64,000 nt of DNA from Micromonospora rifamycinica (lineage in GTDB: Bacteria > Actinomycetota > Actinomycetes > Mycobacteriales > Micromonosporaceae): the NCBI RefSeq assembly GCF_900090265.1, contig NZ_LT607752.1, positions 5,400,001 through 5,464,000 of the forward strand, in the 5' to 3' direction. Every line of letters starts with the position of its first letter. Within the stretch, counting starts at the first letter, position 1. The notes under the pieces are model-generated. The model was given only the letters and a program-made list of their open reading frames with translations, made no database searches and was not told where the DNA came from. This document shows, piece after piece, positions 1 to 8,527 of the stretch. Both the position numbers and the translations under genes were made by a program.

Positions 1-2
1 TC

Positions 3-548
3 AGCGAGGTCTCCGTCGGGTCGTTGCCGGCCGTGCCGCTGCTCGCCGGGCTGCCCAGTGGCCCGGTCGACGGGCTCGGGGCGGCGCTGCTGGCGGTGCC
101 GGTGCTGGCCGGCATGGCGGCCGGTTGGCTGCTCGGCCGCCGACTACTCCGCCCGGACGCCGCGGACGGCCCCACCGCAGGCTGGGCGGCGCTGCTCGGC
201 CCGGCGGCGCTCGCCGGCCCGGTGGCCGGCCTGGTCCTCGGACTGGCCGCGGCGGCCTCCGGTGGCCCGCTCGGTGGCGGCCGGCTGGCCGAGATCGGCC
301 CGGTGCCCTGGCAGGTGGCGGCGGTGGCGGCCTCTGTGGTCACGGTCGGCGCGCTACTCGGGGCCGCCGCCGCCAAGGCGCTCGACCGCCCCTCGACCGC
401 GCCCCGCCCACCCGCCCGGCCACGGCCACCCGTCGGCCGCCCCCGGCCGCCCCAGGACCGGCCCGGCGCGACCGGGGACAGGCTCCCCCCGACCGGGGAC
501 CGACGCCACCCGCCCGGGGACCGACCGGCACGCCCGGTGCCCGACTGA
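3..548 (+). CDS. DUF6350 family membrane protein, C-terminal part (5' end outside window)
   Basis: The reading frame is open from the first bases, so the gene begins upstream; about 181 codons are visible. The visible part holds several hydrophobic Ala/Leu/Val/Gly segments, at roughly 22-36, 55-75 and 95-115 of the visible part. A disordered tail of about 60 residues rich in Pro and Arg follows. A short Ser-Leu-Pro-Ala-Val-Pro stretch opens the visible part, and the position directly upstream of the purN-purH block is where actinomycete DUF6350 proteins sit. The family has no established function; it is an integral membrane protein, probably of the cytoplasmic membrane. The family call rests on context and hydrophobic pattern, not on a catalytic motif. 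A TTG at 24 could be mistaken for a start, but the frame continues upstream of it. Confidence 0.6.
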   Translation, partial: SEVSVGSLPAVPLLAGLPSGPVDGLGAALLAVPVLAGMAAGWLLGRRLLRPDAADGPTAGWAALLGPAALAGPVAGLVLGLAAAASGGPLGGGRLAEIGPVPWQVAAVAASVVTVGALLGAAAAKALDRPSTAPRPPARPRPPVGRPRPPQDRPGATGDRLPPTGDRRHPPGDRPARPVPD

Positions 549-738
549 GCGGCCCGCCGGCCGGCTGAGTCGCCGCGCCCGATGTCCGGCTGGGCGGCCG
601 AGTCGCCACGCCCGTGTCCCGCTGGGCGGCCGAGTCACAGCGCCCGGTGCGAGACCCTCGACCGGGCCGATCCGTGCACCGACCCACCGTGGTCTCGCGG
701 CGCCCTCACCGTGGTCCCGCAGCGCCGGCCGATACGGC

Positions 739-772
739 GAGGGGCGCCCCGGACGGTGCCGGGACGCCCCTC
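739..772 (-). terminator. Hairpin downstream of the DUF4190 gene
   Basis: Inverted repeat with 14-bp arms (739-752 and 759-772, one mismatch) around a 6-nt loop. It lies 15 bp past the stop of the minus-strand gene that ends at 787. No T-run follows, as is usual for terminators in high-GC actinomycetes. Confidence 0.6.
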
Positions 773-786
773 GATGTCGCGCCCGG

Positions 787-1401
787 TCAGGGCGAGGTGG
801 GCAGCGTGAAGGAGCCGACGATATTGAGGAGCACCAGCAGGAGGCCCAGCCCGACCGCCACCGCGCCGCAGATCAGACCGGCCTTGGCCTGGCCGCCGTT
901 GCTGGCCAGACCCTGGTTCGCCTTCTGCATGCCCAGCCAGCCGGTGACCGCCGCGCCGATGCCGACCGGGATGCCCAGGAAGGCGCAGCAGACCAGCGGG
1001 ATCGAGGCGATACCGAGGATCAACGACACCAGGCCCAGGGTGTTCTGCTGCCCCTGGGGCGCCGGGTAGCCGGCCCCCGGGTACGAGGCCGCGCCGTACG
1101 GTTGCGGCCCGTACGGGTCCTTTCCGACGGGCTGGCCGTACGGGTCGGGTTGGCCGTACGGCTGGCCCGACGTGGGCTGGGGGCCGTACGGGTCGTGCGG
1201 CTGTTGCCCGTATGGCGCCGGCGGCTGTTGCCCGTACGGAGCCGGCGGCTGCTGACCGTACGGCGCCGGCGGCTGCTGACCGTACGGCGCCGGCGGCGCG
1301 GCGTACGGGTCCTGCGGCTGGCCCGGGGCAGGCTGCTGCCCGTACGGGTCGTGCGGGGGCTGCTGGCCGTACGGGTCCTGGCCGGGGTTTCCGGGCTGCA
1401 T
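787..1401 (-). CDS. DUF4190 domain-containing membrane protein with Pro/Tyr/Gln repeat N-terminus
   Basis: 204 residues. About the first 110 are low-complexity repeats of Pro-Tyr-Gly-Gln-Gln-Pro-Pro type, probably disordered and cytoplasmic. The C-terminal 90 hold two hydrophobic segments (around 125-150 and 170-190) separated by a short Gly-Met-Gln-Lys loop, the pattern of DUF4190 proteins. The family function is unknown; members are often small membrane proteins near envelope or signalling genes. The DNA under the repeat consists of near-identical units of about 24 bp around 1200-1300, so length may vary between strains. The start ATG at 1401 is preceded by a GAGGAG-like ribosome site. The next gene upstream on the same strand is a CD225-type protein 26 bp away that starts with the same Met-Gln-Pro-Gly residues, so the two are probably co-transcribed and related in architecture. 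Confidence 0.8.
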   Translation of the reverse strand: MQPGNPGQDPYGQQPPHDPYGQQPAPGQPQDPYAAPPAPYGQQPPAPYGQQPPAPYGQQPPAPYGQQPHDPYGPQPTSGQPYGQPDPYGQPVGKDPYGPQPYGAASYPGAGYPAPQGQQNTLGLVSLILGIASIPLVCCAFLGIPVGIGAAVTGWLGMQKANQGLASNGGQAKAGLICGAVAVGLGLLLVLLNIVGSFTLPTSP

Positions 1402-1427
1402 GGCGGGTGCTCCTCAGTCGTGGTCCG

Positions 1428-1727
1428 TCAGTAGCTGCTCGTGCTGGTGCTGCCGTCGATTGCGCCCATCACACCACCGAAGATGCAGCAGAGCAGCACG
1501 ATGACGAGCCAGACCCCACCGATGATGAAGGCCAGCTTCGACCACTTCTTGGATTCCCGGGCGGCGGCCTCGGCGCCCGCGTAGTCGCCCTGCTGGAGGG
1601 CCGGGTTGACCTTCGAGGCGTTGATGATGGCGGGGATGGCCAGCGGCCAGAAGAAGAAGATGGCCACGATCGACGCGGTCATGTTGTTGTTGATCGGCTG
1701 CTGCGGGTTGGGGTAGCCGGGCTGCAT
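1428..1727 (-). CDS. CD225/dispanin family small membrane protein
   Basis: 99 residues. A short Pro/Gln/Asn N-terminus is followed by a hydrophobic segment (about 15-35), a polar loop containing Asn-Ala-Ser-Lys-Val-Asn and Ala/Glu-rich residues with Ser-Lys-Lys-Trp, and a second hydrophobic segment (about 65-90) carrying a Cys-Cys pair. This two-segment layout with a basic loop is that of CD225/dispanin proteins (the superfamily of animal IFITM proteins), common and uncharacterised in actinomycetes. The gene sits 26 bp upstream of the DUF4190 gene, is divergent from purN, and is probably the first gene of a two-gene unit. Role unknown; a membrane-shape or stress role would be speculation. Confidence 0.8.
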   Translation of the reverse strand: MQPGYPNPQQPINNNMTASIVAIFFFWPLAIPAIINASKVNPALQQGDYAGAEAAARESKKWSKLAFIIGGVWLVIVLLCCIFGGVMGAIDGSTSTSSY

Positions 1728-1910
1728 CGTGGTGCTCCTCGTTAACGTCGGTACGGCGTCCGTACCTGATCATTGGTAAGAGTGCGGCGGCCGGACGTGG
1801 CCCGGCCACCGGGCGACCGGCAGCGTATCGTGCCGGAGCGACATGCGTGATCACCCGAAACGTCGCTGCCCGCCAGATGGGCGTCCCGACCTGCCCGCTA
1901 GGGTGGCCCG

Positions 1911-2531
1911 GTGACCGAGCCCGCGTCCGTCGCCCGCCTCGTCGTCCTCGTCTCCGGCTCCGGCAGCAACCTCCAGGCGCTGCTGGACGCCGCCGCCGAC
2001 CCCGCCTACGGTGCCCGGGTGGTGGCCGTCGGCGCCGACCGGGACGGCATCGCCGGCCTGGACCGGGCCGCTGCGGCCGGGGTTCCGACCTTCGTCGAGC
2101 GGGTGAAGGACCACCCGACCCGCGCGGACTGGGACGGCGCCCTCACCGCCCGGGTCGCCGCGCACCGGCCCGACCTGGTCATCTCCGCCGGCTTCCTCAA
2201 GCTGGTCGGGCCGGAGTTCCTGGCGGCCTTCGGCGACCGCTACCTGAACACGCACAACACCCTGTTGCCGGCGTTCCCCGGCATCCACGGTCCCCGGGAC
2301 GCGCTGGCCTACGGCGTCAAGATCACCGGGGCCACCCTCTTCTTCGTCGACGCCGGGATGGACACCGGCCCGATCGTCGCGCAGGTCGCCGTGCCGGTCC
2401 GCGACGACGACGACGAGGAGACGCTCACCGAGCGCATCAAGGAAGCCGAGCGCCGCCAGCTCGTCGAGCAGGTCGGTCGGCTGGTTCGTGCAGGTTGGAC
2501 GATCACCGGAAGAAAGGTCACCGTTCCGTGA
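1911..2531 (+). CDS. purN: Phosphoribosylglycinamide formyltransferase
   Basis: Transfers the formyl group of 10-formyltetrahydrofolate to GAR, the third step of purine synthesis, in the cytoplasm. 206 residues, normal for the family. The N-terminal phosphate-binding loop Val-Ser-Gly-Ser-Gly-Ser-Asn lies near residue 15. The catalytic Asn-x-His motif is Asn-Thr-His at 113-115, followed by Leu-Leu-Pro-Ala-Phe-Pro-Gly. The segment Val-Asp-Ala-Gly-Met-Asp-Thr-Gly-Pro-Ile near 146-155 carries the catalytic Asp region. The GTG start at 1911 fits the family N-terminus. The stop overlaps the GTG start of purH by four bases (GTGA), indicating translational coupling. The Asn-Thr at the position after the catalytic His (usually Pro-Ser) is a minor variation. 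Confidence 0.97.
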   Translation: MTEPASVARLVVLVSGSGSNLQALLDAAADPAYGARVVAVGADRDGIAGLDRAAAAGVPTFVERVKDHPTRADWDGALTARVAAHRPDLVISAGFLKLVGPEFLAAFGDRYLNTHNTLLPAFPGIHGPRDALAYGVKITGATLFFVDAGMDTGPIVAQVAVPVRDDDDEETLTERIKEAERRQLVEQVGRLVRAGWTITGRKVTVP

Positions 2532-4099
2532 GTGCCCCGCAGGACTCCCGCCGCCCGATCAGGCGGGCGCTGGTCAGCGTCTACGACAAGAGTGGCCTGG
2601 TCGAGCTGGCCCGTGCGCTGCACGAGGCCGGGGTGGAGATCGTCTCGACCGGTTCCACCGCGTCGACGATCTCCGGCGCGGGCGTGCCGGTGACCCCGGT
2701 CGAGCAGGTGACCGGCTTCCCCGAGATCCTCGACGGCCGGGTCAAGACCCTGCACCCCAAGATCCACGGCGGTCTCCTGGCCGACCTGCGCAGGGACGCG
2801 CACGCCGCCCAGCTCGACGAGCACGGCATCGCCGGGATCGACGTCCTGGTCTCCAACCTCTACCCGTTCCAGGCCACCGTCGCCTCCGGCGCGTCGCCGG
2901 ACGAGTGCGTCGAGCAGATCGACATCGGCGGGCCGGCGATGGTCCGGGCCGCCGCCAAGAACCACGCCTCGGTCGCCGTGGTGACCGACCCGGCCGCGTA
3001 CCCGACGCTGGTCGCCGCGCTGGCCGAGGGCGGGTTCACGCTGGCCCAGCGCCGGGCGCTCGCCGCCCGCGCGTTCGCCGACATCGCCGAGTACGACGTG
3101 GCGGTCGCCGACTGGTTCGCCACCACCCTGGCCCCGGCCGCCGAGGGCTGGCCGGACTTCGCCGGGCTGGCCCTGCGCCGGCAGGCGACGCTGCGCTACG
3201 GCGAGAACCCGCACCAGGGCGCGGCCGTCTACGCCGACCCGGCCAGCCCGGCCGGGCTGGCCCAGGCCGAGCAACTGCACGGCAAGGAGATGTCCTACAA
3301 CAACTACGTCGACGCGGACGCCGCCTGGCGGGCCGCGAACGACTTCCCCGACCAGCCGGCGGTGGCGATCATCAAGCACGCCAACCCGTGCGGCATCGCC
3401 GTCGGCGCGGACGTCGCCGAGGCGCACCGCAGGGCGCACGCCTGCGACCCGGTCTCCGCCTTCGGCGGCGTGATCGCCGTCAACCGGCCGGTCTCGGTGG
3501 AGCTGGCCGGGCAGGTCTCGGAGATCTTCACCGAGGTGCTGGTGGCACCGGAGTTCGAGCCCGGCGCGGTGGAGATCCTCCAGGGCAAGAAGAACATCCG
3601 GCTGCTGCGCGCCCCGGCCTTCGCCCCGCTGCCGGCCGAGTGGCGGCAGGTCACCGGCGGCGTCCTGGTGCAGCAGCGGGACCAGCTCGACGCCGCGGGC
3701 GACGACCCGGCCAACTGGAAGCTCGCCACCGGCGAGGCGGCCGACGAGGCGACCCTGCGGGACCTGGCCCTGGCCTGGCGGGCGGTCCGCGCCGTCAAGA
3801 GCAACGCGATCCTGCTGGCGAAGGACGGTGCCTCGGTCGGGGTCGGGATGGGCCAGGTCAACCGGGTCGACTCGGCCCGGCTGGCGGTCAGCCGGGCCGG
3901 TGCGGAGCGCGCCCGGGGCGCCGTCGCCGCCTCCGACGCCTTCTTCCCGTTCGCCGACGGCGCGCAGATCCTGATCGACGCCGGGGTGAAGGCGATCGTC
4001 CAGCCCGGCGGCTCGATCCGCGACGAGGAAGTTGTCGCCGCCTGCCAGCAGGCCGGCGTCACGATGTACCTGACCGCCACCCGCCACTTCTTCCACTGA
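2528..4099 (+). CDS. purH: Bifunctional AICAR formyltransferase / IMP cyclohydrolase
   Basis: Catalyses the last two steps of IMP synthesis. 523 residues from the GTG at 2528, which overlaps the purN stop; the open frame runs further upstream but that part is a shadow of purN. The N-terminal MGS-like cyclohydrolase domain (about 1-150) starts with Ala-Leu-Val-Ser-Val-Tyr-Asp-Lys and includes Gly-Arg-Val-Lys-Thr-Leu-His-Pro-Lys. The C-terminal transformylase domain carries Arg-Tyr-Gly-Glu-Asn-Pro-His-Gln near 220 and the catalytic Lys-His-Ala-Asn-Pro-Cys-Gly near 282. It ends with the usual Thr-Ala-x-Arg-His-Phe-x-His tail. It forms an operon with purN. The formyl donor it shares with PurN is produced by FolD, encoded 6.5 kb downstream. 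Confidence 0.98.
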   Translation: MSAPQDSRRPIRRALVSVYDKSGLVELARALHEAGVEIVSTGSTASTISGAGVPVTPVEQVTGFPEILDGRVKTLHPKIHGGLLADLRRDAHAAQLDEHGIAGIDVLVSNLYPFQATVASGASPDECVEQIDIGGPAMVRAAAKNHASVAVVTDPAAYPTLVAALAEGGFTLAQRRALAARAFADIAEYDVAVADWFATTLAPAAEGWPDFAGLALRRQATLRYGENPHQGAAVYADPASPAGLAQAEQLHGKEMSYNNYVDADAAWRAANDFPDQPAVAIIKHANPCGIAVGADVAEAHRRAHACDPVSAFGGVIAVNRPVSVELAGQVSEIFTEVLVAPEFEPGAVEILQGKKNIRLLRAPAFAPLPAEWRQVTGGVLVQQRDQLDAAGDDPANWKLATGEAADEATLRDLALAWRAVRAVKSNAILLAKDGASVGVGMGQVNRVDSARLAVSRAGAERARGAVAASDAFFPFADGAQILIDAGVKAIVQPGGSIRDEEVVAACQQAGVTMYLTATRHFFH

Positions 4100-4160
4100 T
4101 CCACCCCGGTCGGACGGGCCGCCACCGCCCGACCCGGCGCACCGCCTGCGTGACCACCTA

Positions 4161-4192
4161 CGGCCGAGCGGCACCCCTGGTGTGCTCGGCCG
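4161..4192. terminator. Hairpin between convergent purH and peptide-transporter genes
   Basis: Perfect 9-bp arms (4161-4169 and 4184-4192) with a 14-nt loop, in the 175-bp gap between the purH stop and the 3' end of the minus-strand transporter operon. It could end transcription from both sides. Confidence 0.5.
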
Positions 4193-4274
4193 CAGGTGTG
4201 TCCGCCAGCGGCGAACCGACGCCCCGGTCACCGCCCGGGCCGGCCCAGGTGTGTCCGCCCGCGGCGACCGTCGG

Positions 4275-5312
4275 TCAGCCCCCGTCCCGCGGCTCACGCA
4301 GGGCGGCGAAGTGGCAGGCGCTGGGGTGCGGGTCGGCGGGGCGGGGGACGGTCGGGGGGTCCTCGCGGGCGCAGATCTCCTCGGCCTTCCAGCAGCGGGT
4401 GCGGAAGTGGCAGCCCGACGGCGGGTCGGCCGGGCTGGGCACGTCGCCGGTCAGCCGGATGATGCCGGTGGCGTCGCGCGCGTCCGGGTCGGGCACCGGC
4501 ACCGCCGACAGCAGCGCCTGGGTGTACGGGTGGGTGGCCCGTTCGTAGACCTCCTCCTCGGTGCCGGTCTCGACGATCCGGCCCAGGTACATCACCGCCA
4601 CCCGGTCGCAGATGTGCCGGACCACCGACAGGTCGTGCGCGATGAAGACGTAGGAGAGCCCGAACTCGTCCTGGAGCTGCTCCAACAGGTTGATCACCTG
4701 GGCCTGGATCGAGACGTCCAGGGCGGAGACCGGCTCGTCGCAGACGATCACCTCGGGACGCAGGGCGAGCGCGCGGGCGATGCCGATGCGCTGCCGCTGG
4801 CCGCCGGAGAACTGGTGCGGGTACCGGTTGACGTGTTCGGGGTTGAGCCCGACCACGTCCAGCAGCTCCTGGACCCGGCCGCGCTTGCTGCCCTTCGGGG
4901 CGGCGTCCGGGTGGATGTCGAACGGCTCCCCGATGATGTCGCCCACCGTCATCCGCGGGTTCAGCGACGTGTACGGGTCCTGCATCACCATCTGCATGTT
5001 GCGCCGCAGCCGGCGCAGCTCGCCCCCGGAGGCGGAGAGCAGGTCCCGGCCCTCCAGGGTGGCCCGGCCGGAGGTCGGTGTCTCCAGCCGCATCAGCACC
5101 CGGGCGAGGGTCGACTTGCCGCACCCGGACTCGCCGACGATGCCGAGCGTCTCGCCCCGGCGCAGCGTGAAGCTGACCCCGTCGACGGCCCGCACCGCGC
5201 CGACCTGCCGGGGGAAGAGCACGCCCCGGGTGATCGGGAAGTGTTTGACCAGCTCGTCGACGGCGAGGATGGTCTCCCCCCGGACCTTGGCGGGGCTAGC
5301 GTGCCCGGTCAT
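4275..5312 (-). CDS. Peptide-type ABC importer, ATPase subunit (DppF/OppF class)
   Basis: 345 residues; cytoplasmic ATPase that powers uptake with its DppD-like partner. Walker A Gly-Glu-Ser-Gly-Cys-Gly-Lys-Ser-Thr is near residue 57, the signature Phe-Ser-Gly-Gly-Gln-Arg-Gln-Arg near 157, and Walker B Val-Ile-Val-Cys-Asp-Glu-Pro-Val-Ser-Ala-Leu-Asp near 177. The C-terminal oligopeptide-transporter extension has four cysteines (C-x5-C-x6-C-x21-C), the pattern reported to bind a 4Fe-4S cluster in mycobacterial Opp/Dpp ATPases. It is the last gene of a five-gene minus-strand operon (binding protein, B, C, D, F). Its start overlaps the end of the D gene by 17 bp. The substrate is not determined by sequence; peptides are most likely. 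Confidence 0.93.
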   Translation of the reverse strand: MTGHASPAKVRGETILAVDELVKHFPITRGVLFPRQVGAVRAVDGVSFTLRRGETLGIVGESGCGKSTLARVLMRLETPTSGRATLEGRDLLSASGGELRRLRRNMQMVMQDPYTSLNPRMTVGDIIGEPFDIHPDAAPKGSKRGRVQELLDVVGLNPEHVNRYPHQFSGGQRQRIGIARALALRPEVIVCDEPVSALDVSIQAQVINLLEQLQDEFGLSYVFIAHDLSVVRHICDRVAVMYLGRIVETGTEEEVYERATHPYTQALLSAVPVPDPDARDATGIIRLTGDVPSPADPPSGCHFRTRCWKAEEICAREDPPTVPRPADPHPSACHFAALREPRDGG

Positions 5313-6336
5313 CGTGCACCTCCTGGGCGAAGTGGCACGCGCTGGTCCGGCCGTCGGCGAGCACCAGGTCGTCCGGCACCACGTCCACGCAGACCTGCCG
5401 GGCGTACGGGCAGCGCGGGTGGAACGGGCAGCCGGTGGGGATCCGCATCAGGTTCGGTGGCAGTCCCCGGATGGTGGCCAGTTCCCGGCCGCGCACGTCC
5501 AGCCGGGGGATCGAGGCCAGCAGCCCCTTGGTGTACGGGTGGGCGGGCGCCCGGTACAGCGCGCGGACGTCGGCGTGCTCGACGATCCGGCCGGCGTACA
5601 TGACGGCGATCCGGTCCGCCACGCCGGCCACCACGCCCAGGTCGTGGGTGATCAGGATCATCGCCATGTCGAGGTCGCGCCGCAGGTCGGCCAGCAGGTC
5701 CATGATCTGGGCCTGCACGGTGACGTCGAGGGCGGTGGTCGGCTCGTCGGCGATCAGCACCTTCGGGTCCAGCGCCAGCGCCATGGCGATCATGACCCGT
5801 TGCCGCATGCCGCCGGAGAACTGGTGCGGATGGTCGCCGAGCCGGCCGGCCGCCCCGGGGATCCGCACCAGGTCCATCAGCTCGACGGTCCGCCGTCGGG
5901 CGTCGGCGCGGGACATCCCGTCCCGGTGCCGCAGCGTCTCGCCGATCTGCCAGCCGACCGGGAAGACCGGGTTCAACGCCGACAGGGCGTCCTGGAAGAT
6001 GATCGCGATCTCCTTGCCGCGCACCTGTCGGCGCTGTTCCTCGGGCAGGGTGAGCAGGTCGCGGCCCCGGTAGCGGATCTGACCGGAACGGATCACCGCC
6101 GGCGGGGTGTCCAGGATGCCCATGATCGCCTGGGCGGTGACCGACTTTCCGGAGCCGGACTCGCCGAGTACGGCCAGCGTCTCGCCCGGATCCAGGTGGT
6201 AGGAGACCCCGTTGATCACCCTGGCCACCCCCTCACCGGTGCGGAACTCGACGTGCAGGTCCCGTACCTCCAGCAGGTGACCGCCGGGCGGGGTGGGGGA
6301 GGCCGGCGTGGGCCGGGCCGCGGAACCGGTCACCAT
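5296..6336 (-). CDS. Peptide-type ABC importer, ATPase subunit (DppD/OppD class)
   Basis: 346 residues. Walker A is Gly-Glu-Ser-Gly-Ser-Gly-Lys-Ser (about 58-65), the signature Phe-Ser-Gly-Gly-Met-Arg-Gln-Arg, and Walker B Val-Leu-Ile-Ala-Asp-Glu-Pro-Thr-Thr-Ala-Leu-Asp, all intact. The Met-Arg-Gln signature and Thr-Thr-Ala-Leu-Asp distinguish the D subunit from the F subunit. The C-terminal domain has C-x5-C-x6-C-x17-C, a full set of candidate 4Fe-4S ligands. This set is incomplete in the paralogous D subunit of the second transporter in the window. It overlaps the F gene and follows the permease gene after a 91-bp gap. Cytoplasmic face of the membrane. Confidence 0.93.
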   Translation of the reverse strand: MVTGSAARPTPASPTPPGGHLLEVRDLHVEFRTGEGVARVINGVSYHLDPGETLAVLGESGSGKSVTAQAIMGILDTPPAVIRSGQIRYRGRDLLTLPEEQRRQVRGKEIAIIFQDALSALNPVFPVGWQIGETLRHRDGMSRADARRRTVELMDLVRIPGAAGRLGDHPHQFSGGMRQRVMIAMALALDPKVLIADEPTTALDVTVQAQIMDLLADLRRDLDMAMILITHDLGVVAGVADRIAVMYAGRIVEHADVRALYRAPAHPYTKGLLASIPRLDVRGRELATIRGLPPNLMRIPTGCPFHPRCPYARQVCVDVVPDDLVLADGRTSACHFAQEVHDDRAR

Positions 6337-6427
6337 GGCCGCCTCTCACCCGCGACCGCGGGACACACCGCGCCCGGCCGGGGCGCGCGGGGGACTCGTC
6401 CTCCGCCCACGGTGGTGGTCACGGCGC

Positions 6428-7384
6428 TCACCGGAGCTTCGGGTCGAAGGCGTCACGGATGGCGTCGCCCAGCATGATGAAGGCCAGCACGGTCAGCGCG
6501 AGGAAGGCGGACGGGACGACCAGCGGAACGGCCGACTCGCGCATGTGCACCCGGCCGGCGTCGATCTCGATGCCCCAGGAGATGGTGGGGGCCTTCAGGC
6601 CGATGCCGAGGAAGCTCAGGGTCGCCTCGGCGGCGATGAACGACCCGAGCGCGATGGTCAGCACCACGATCGCCGGGGCGAGCGCGTTGGGCAGGATGTG
6701 CCGCCACATGATCCGCCCGTGGCCTGCGCCGAGCATCCGGGCGGCGGCCACGTAGTCCTGCTCCTTGGCGGTGATCACCGAGGAGCGGACCACCCGGGCG
6801 GCGGTGGTCCAGCCGAGCACCGCCAACACGAAGATCACCGCGAACAGCCGGACCGTGTCGCTGCCGGTGCTGACCCGCTTGAGCAGCACGATCGCGGCGA
6901 GCAGCAGCGGGATGCCGAGCACGATGTCGATCACCCGGGAGAGCACCGCGTCGACCCAGCGGCCGAAGTACCCGGCCAGCATCCCGACCACCAGCGCGAT
7001 GATCCCGGTGAGCAGCGCGGAGAGCGCGCCGACCAGCAGCGAGGCGCGGGCCCCGTAGACGGCCCGGGCGTACGTGTCGCAGCCCTGGAAGTCGTACCCG
7101 AAGACGGCCCCGCCGGACGCGGCGGCGTGCTGGCGGGAGAGCACGCAGTCGCGCGGGTCGTTCGCGGTGAACAGCGACGGCACGGCGGCCATCGCGGCGA
7201 CCAGCACGACCAGCACCAGACTGATCCAGAAGACCGGCTTGCGGCGCAGGTCGCGCCAGGCGTCCCCGGCCAGGCTGCGGGGCTTCTGGGGTACGCCCAC
7301 CCGGTCGGGGGTGCCGGGCTCGCCGGAGACCCCCCGTCGGGCGGACTGGTCCTCCGTCGCCGCCACCGTCTCGAAGTCGCTCAT
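6428..7384 (-). CDS. Peptide-type ABC importer, permease subunit (DppC/OppC class)
   Basis: 318 residues. About 45 N-terminal cytoplasmic residues precede the typical Ala-x-x-x-Leu-x-Arg-Lys-Pro segment and the first membrane helix. The periplasm-facing loop contains Cys-Val-Leu-Ser-Arg and later Gly-Tyr-Asp-Phe-Gln-Gly-Cys-Asp, where many DppC proteins have the Gly-Thr-Asp-x-x-Gly motif; the two cysteines could form a disulfide. Five further helices follow. The EAA loop (Ala-Ala-Arg-Met-Leu-Gly-Ala-Gly-His-Gly-Arg-Ile) lies around 215-230 and docks to the ATPase. It ends with Asp-Ala-Phe-Asp-Pro-Lys-Leu-Arg, the classical C-terminus. It sits 18 bp after the DppB-like gene in the operon. Confidence 0.93.
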   Translation of the reverse strand: MSDFETVAATEDQSARRGVSGEPGTPDRVGVPQKPRSLAGDAWRDLRRKPVFWISLVLVVLVAAMAAVPSLFTANDPRDCVLSRQHAAASGGAVFGYDFQGCDTYARAVYGARASLLVGALSALLTGIIALVVGMLAGYFGRWVDAVLSRVIDIVLGIPLLLAAIVLLKRVSTGSDTVRLFAVIFVLAVLGWTTAARVVRSSVITAKEQDYVAAARMLGAGHGRIMWRHILPNALAPAIVVLTIALGSFIAAEATLSFLGIGLKAPTISWGIEIDAGRVHMRESAVPLVVPSAFLALTVLAFIMLGDAIRDAFDPKLR

Positions 7385-7402
7385 GCCGGCACCCCGTCGC
7401 GT

Positions 7403-8341
7403 TCACTCATAGCGGATCCTCGGGTCGAGGACGGCGTACAGCACGTCCACCATCAGGTTGGCGACCAGGTAGACCACGACGAGGACGCTGACGATGCCCA
7501 CCACCAGCGGGCCGTCCTCGGTGCGGATGCCCCGGAACAGGTTGAAGCCCACCCCCGGGATGTTGAACACGCCCTCGGTGATGATCGCGCCGCTCATCAG
7601 GTTGCCCAGTTCGACGCCGAGGAAGGTGATCACGGGGATGAGCGAGTTGCGCAGCACGTGCACCCCGATGATCCGGCGCCGGGCCAGGCCCTTGGACCGG
7701 GCGGTGCGGACGTAGTCGGCGCGCAGGTTCTCGGCGACCGAGGTGCGGGTCAGCCGCAGCGCGGTGGCCAGCGACAGCGAGCCGAGCACGATGCCGGGCA
7801 GCAGCAGGGCGTACAGGTCGGGGTCGGCCCCGGCGGTGGGTGGGAAGACCGCCCACCGGACGCCGAGCAGGTACTGCGCGAGCGGGGCCAGCACGATGGT
7901 GGGGATGCCCAGCACCAGCAGGGTGAGCACCAGCGTGGCGTTGTCGAAGACGCCGGTCCGGCGGATGCCGGCGAGCACCCCGGCGGTGACCCCGAACAGG
8001 ATCGTCACCGCCATCGCGATCACGGCGAGCTTGACGGTGACCGGCCAGGCGGCGGCGAGGACGTCCCCGATCGACCGGCCGGTCAGCGACTGCCCGAGGT
8101 CACCCTGGAGCAGGTTTTTGAGGTAGTCGAGGTAGCGGTAGAAGAAGCCGCCGACGCCGGTCCGGTCGAGGTGGAACTTCTCCGTCAGGTACGCCCGCTG
8201 GGCCGGGGTGACCGGCCGTTCGCCGGCCAGCGCCTGGATCGGGTCGCCCTGGCCGGCGAACATCAGGGCGTACACGATCAGCGTGGTCCCGAAGAAGGCG
8301 AGGACCATCTGGAGCAGACGCCGCAGAACGAAGCGGAACAT
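7403..8341 (-). CDS. Peptide-type ABC importer, permease subunit (DppB/OppB class)
   Basis: 312 residues from the ATG at 8341, where the protein starts Met-Phe-Arg-Phe-Val-Leu-Arg-Arg-Leu-Leu, the standard DppB N-terminus. An in-frame GTG at 8398 would add 19 residues with no family counterpart. Six membrane helices are visible. The EAA loop Thr-Ala-Arg-Ser-Lys-Gly-Leu lies near 222, and the C-terminus is Asp-Val-Leu-Tyr-Ala-Val-Leu-Asp-Pro-Arg-Ile-Arg-Tyr. The gene follows the binding-protein gene by 186 bp and is followed by the DppC-like gene after 18 bp. No strong Shine-Dalgarno is seen ahead of 8341, so the start is the main uncertainty. Confidence 0.92.
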   Translation of the reverse strand: MFRFVLRRLLQMVLAFFGTTLIVYALMFAGQGDPIQALAGERPVTPAQRAYLTEKFHLDRTGVGGFFYRYLDYLKNLLQGDLGQSLTGRSIGDVLAAAWPVTVKLAVIAMAVTILFGVTAGVLAGIRRTGVFDNATLVLTLLVLGIPTIVLAPLAQYLLGVRWAVFPPTAGADPDLYALLLPGIVLGSLSLATALRLTRTSVAENLRADYVRTARSKGLARRRIIGVHVLRNSLIPVITFLGVELGNLMSGAIITEGVFNIPGVGFNLFRGIRTEDGPLVVGIVSVLVVVYLVANLMVDVLYAVLDPRIRYE

Positions 8342-8527
8342 ACTGTGCAGTCTTGCCCAAAAGTAGCGGAGACGGAGGCGGGTCGGGCCACCGTCCACCG
8401 ATGACCCGACCCGTCGCCCCCGCCGACGGCTCCGCTGCCGCCGACGCGCCGGACGGCCGACGGCTCCGCTGCCGCCGACGCGCCCGGACGTGCCGGCGGC
8501 CCGCTCGCCGCCGACGTCCTCACGGAC

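Noticed and set aside
2309..4297. 662-codon minus-strand frame opposite purH
   Set aside because: purH is unambiguous in this stretch; the reverse frame has shadow composition.
6293..8404. 703-codon plus-strand frame opposite the peptide permeases
   Set aside because: Antisense to two genes with family motifs; composition rich in Asp, Gly, Gln and His without structure.
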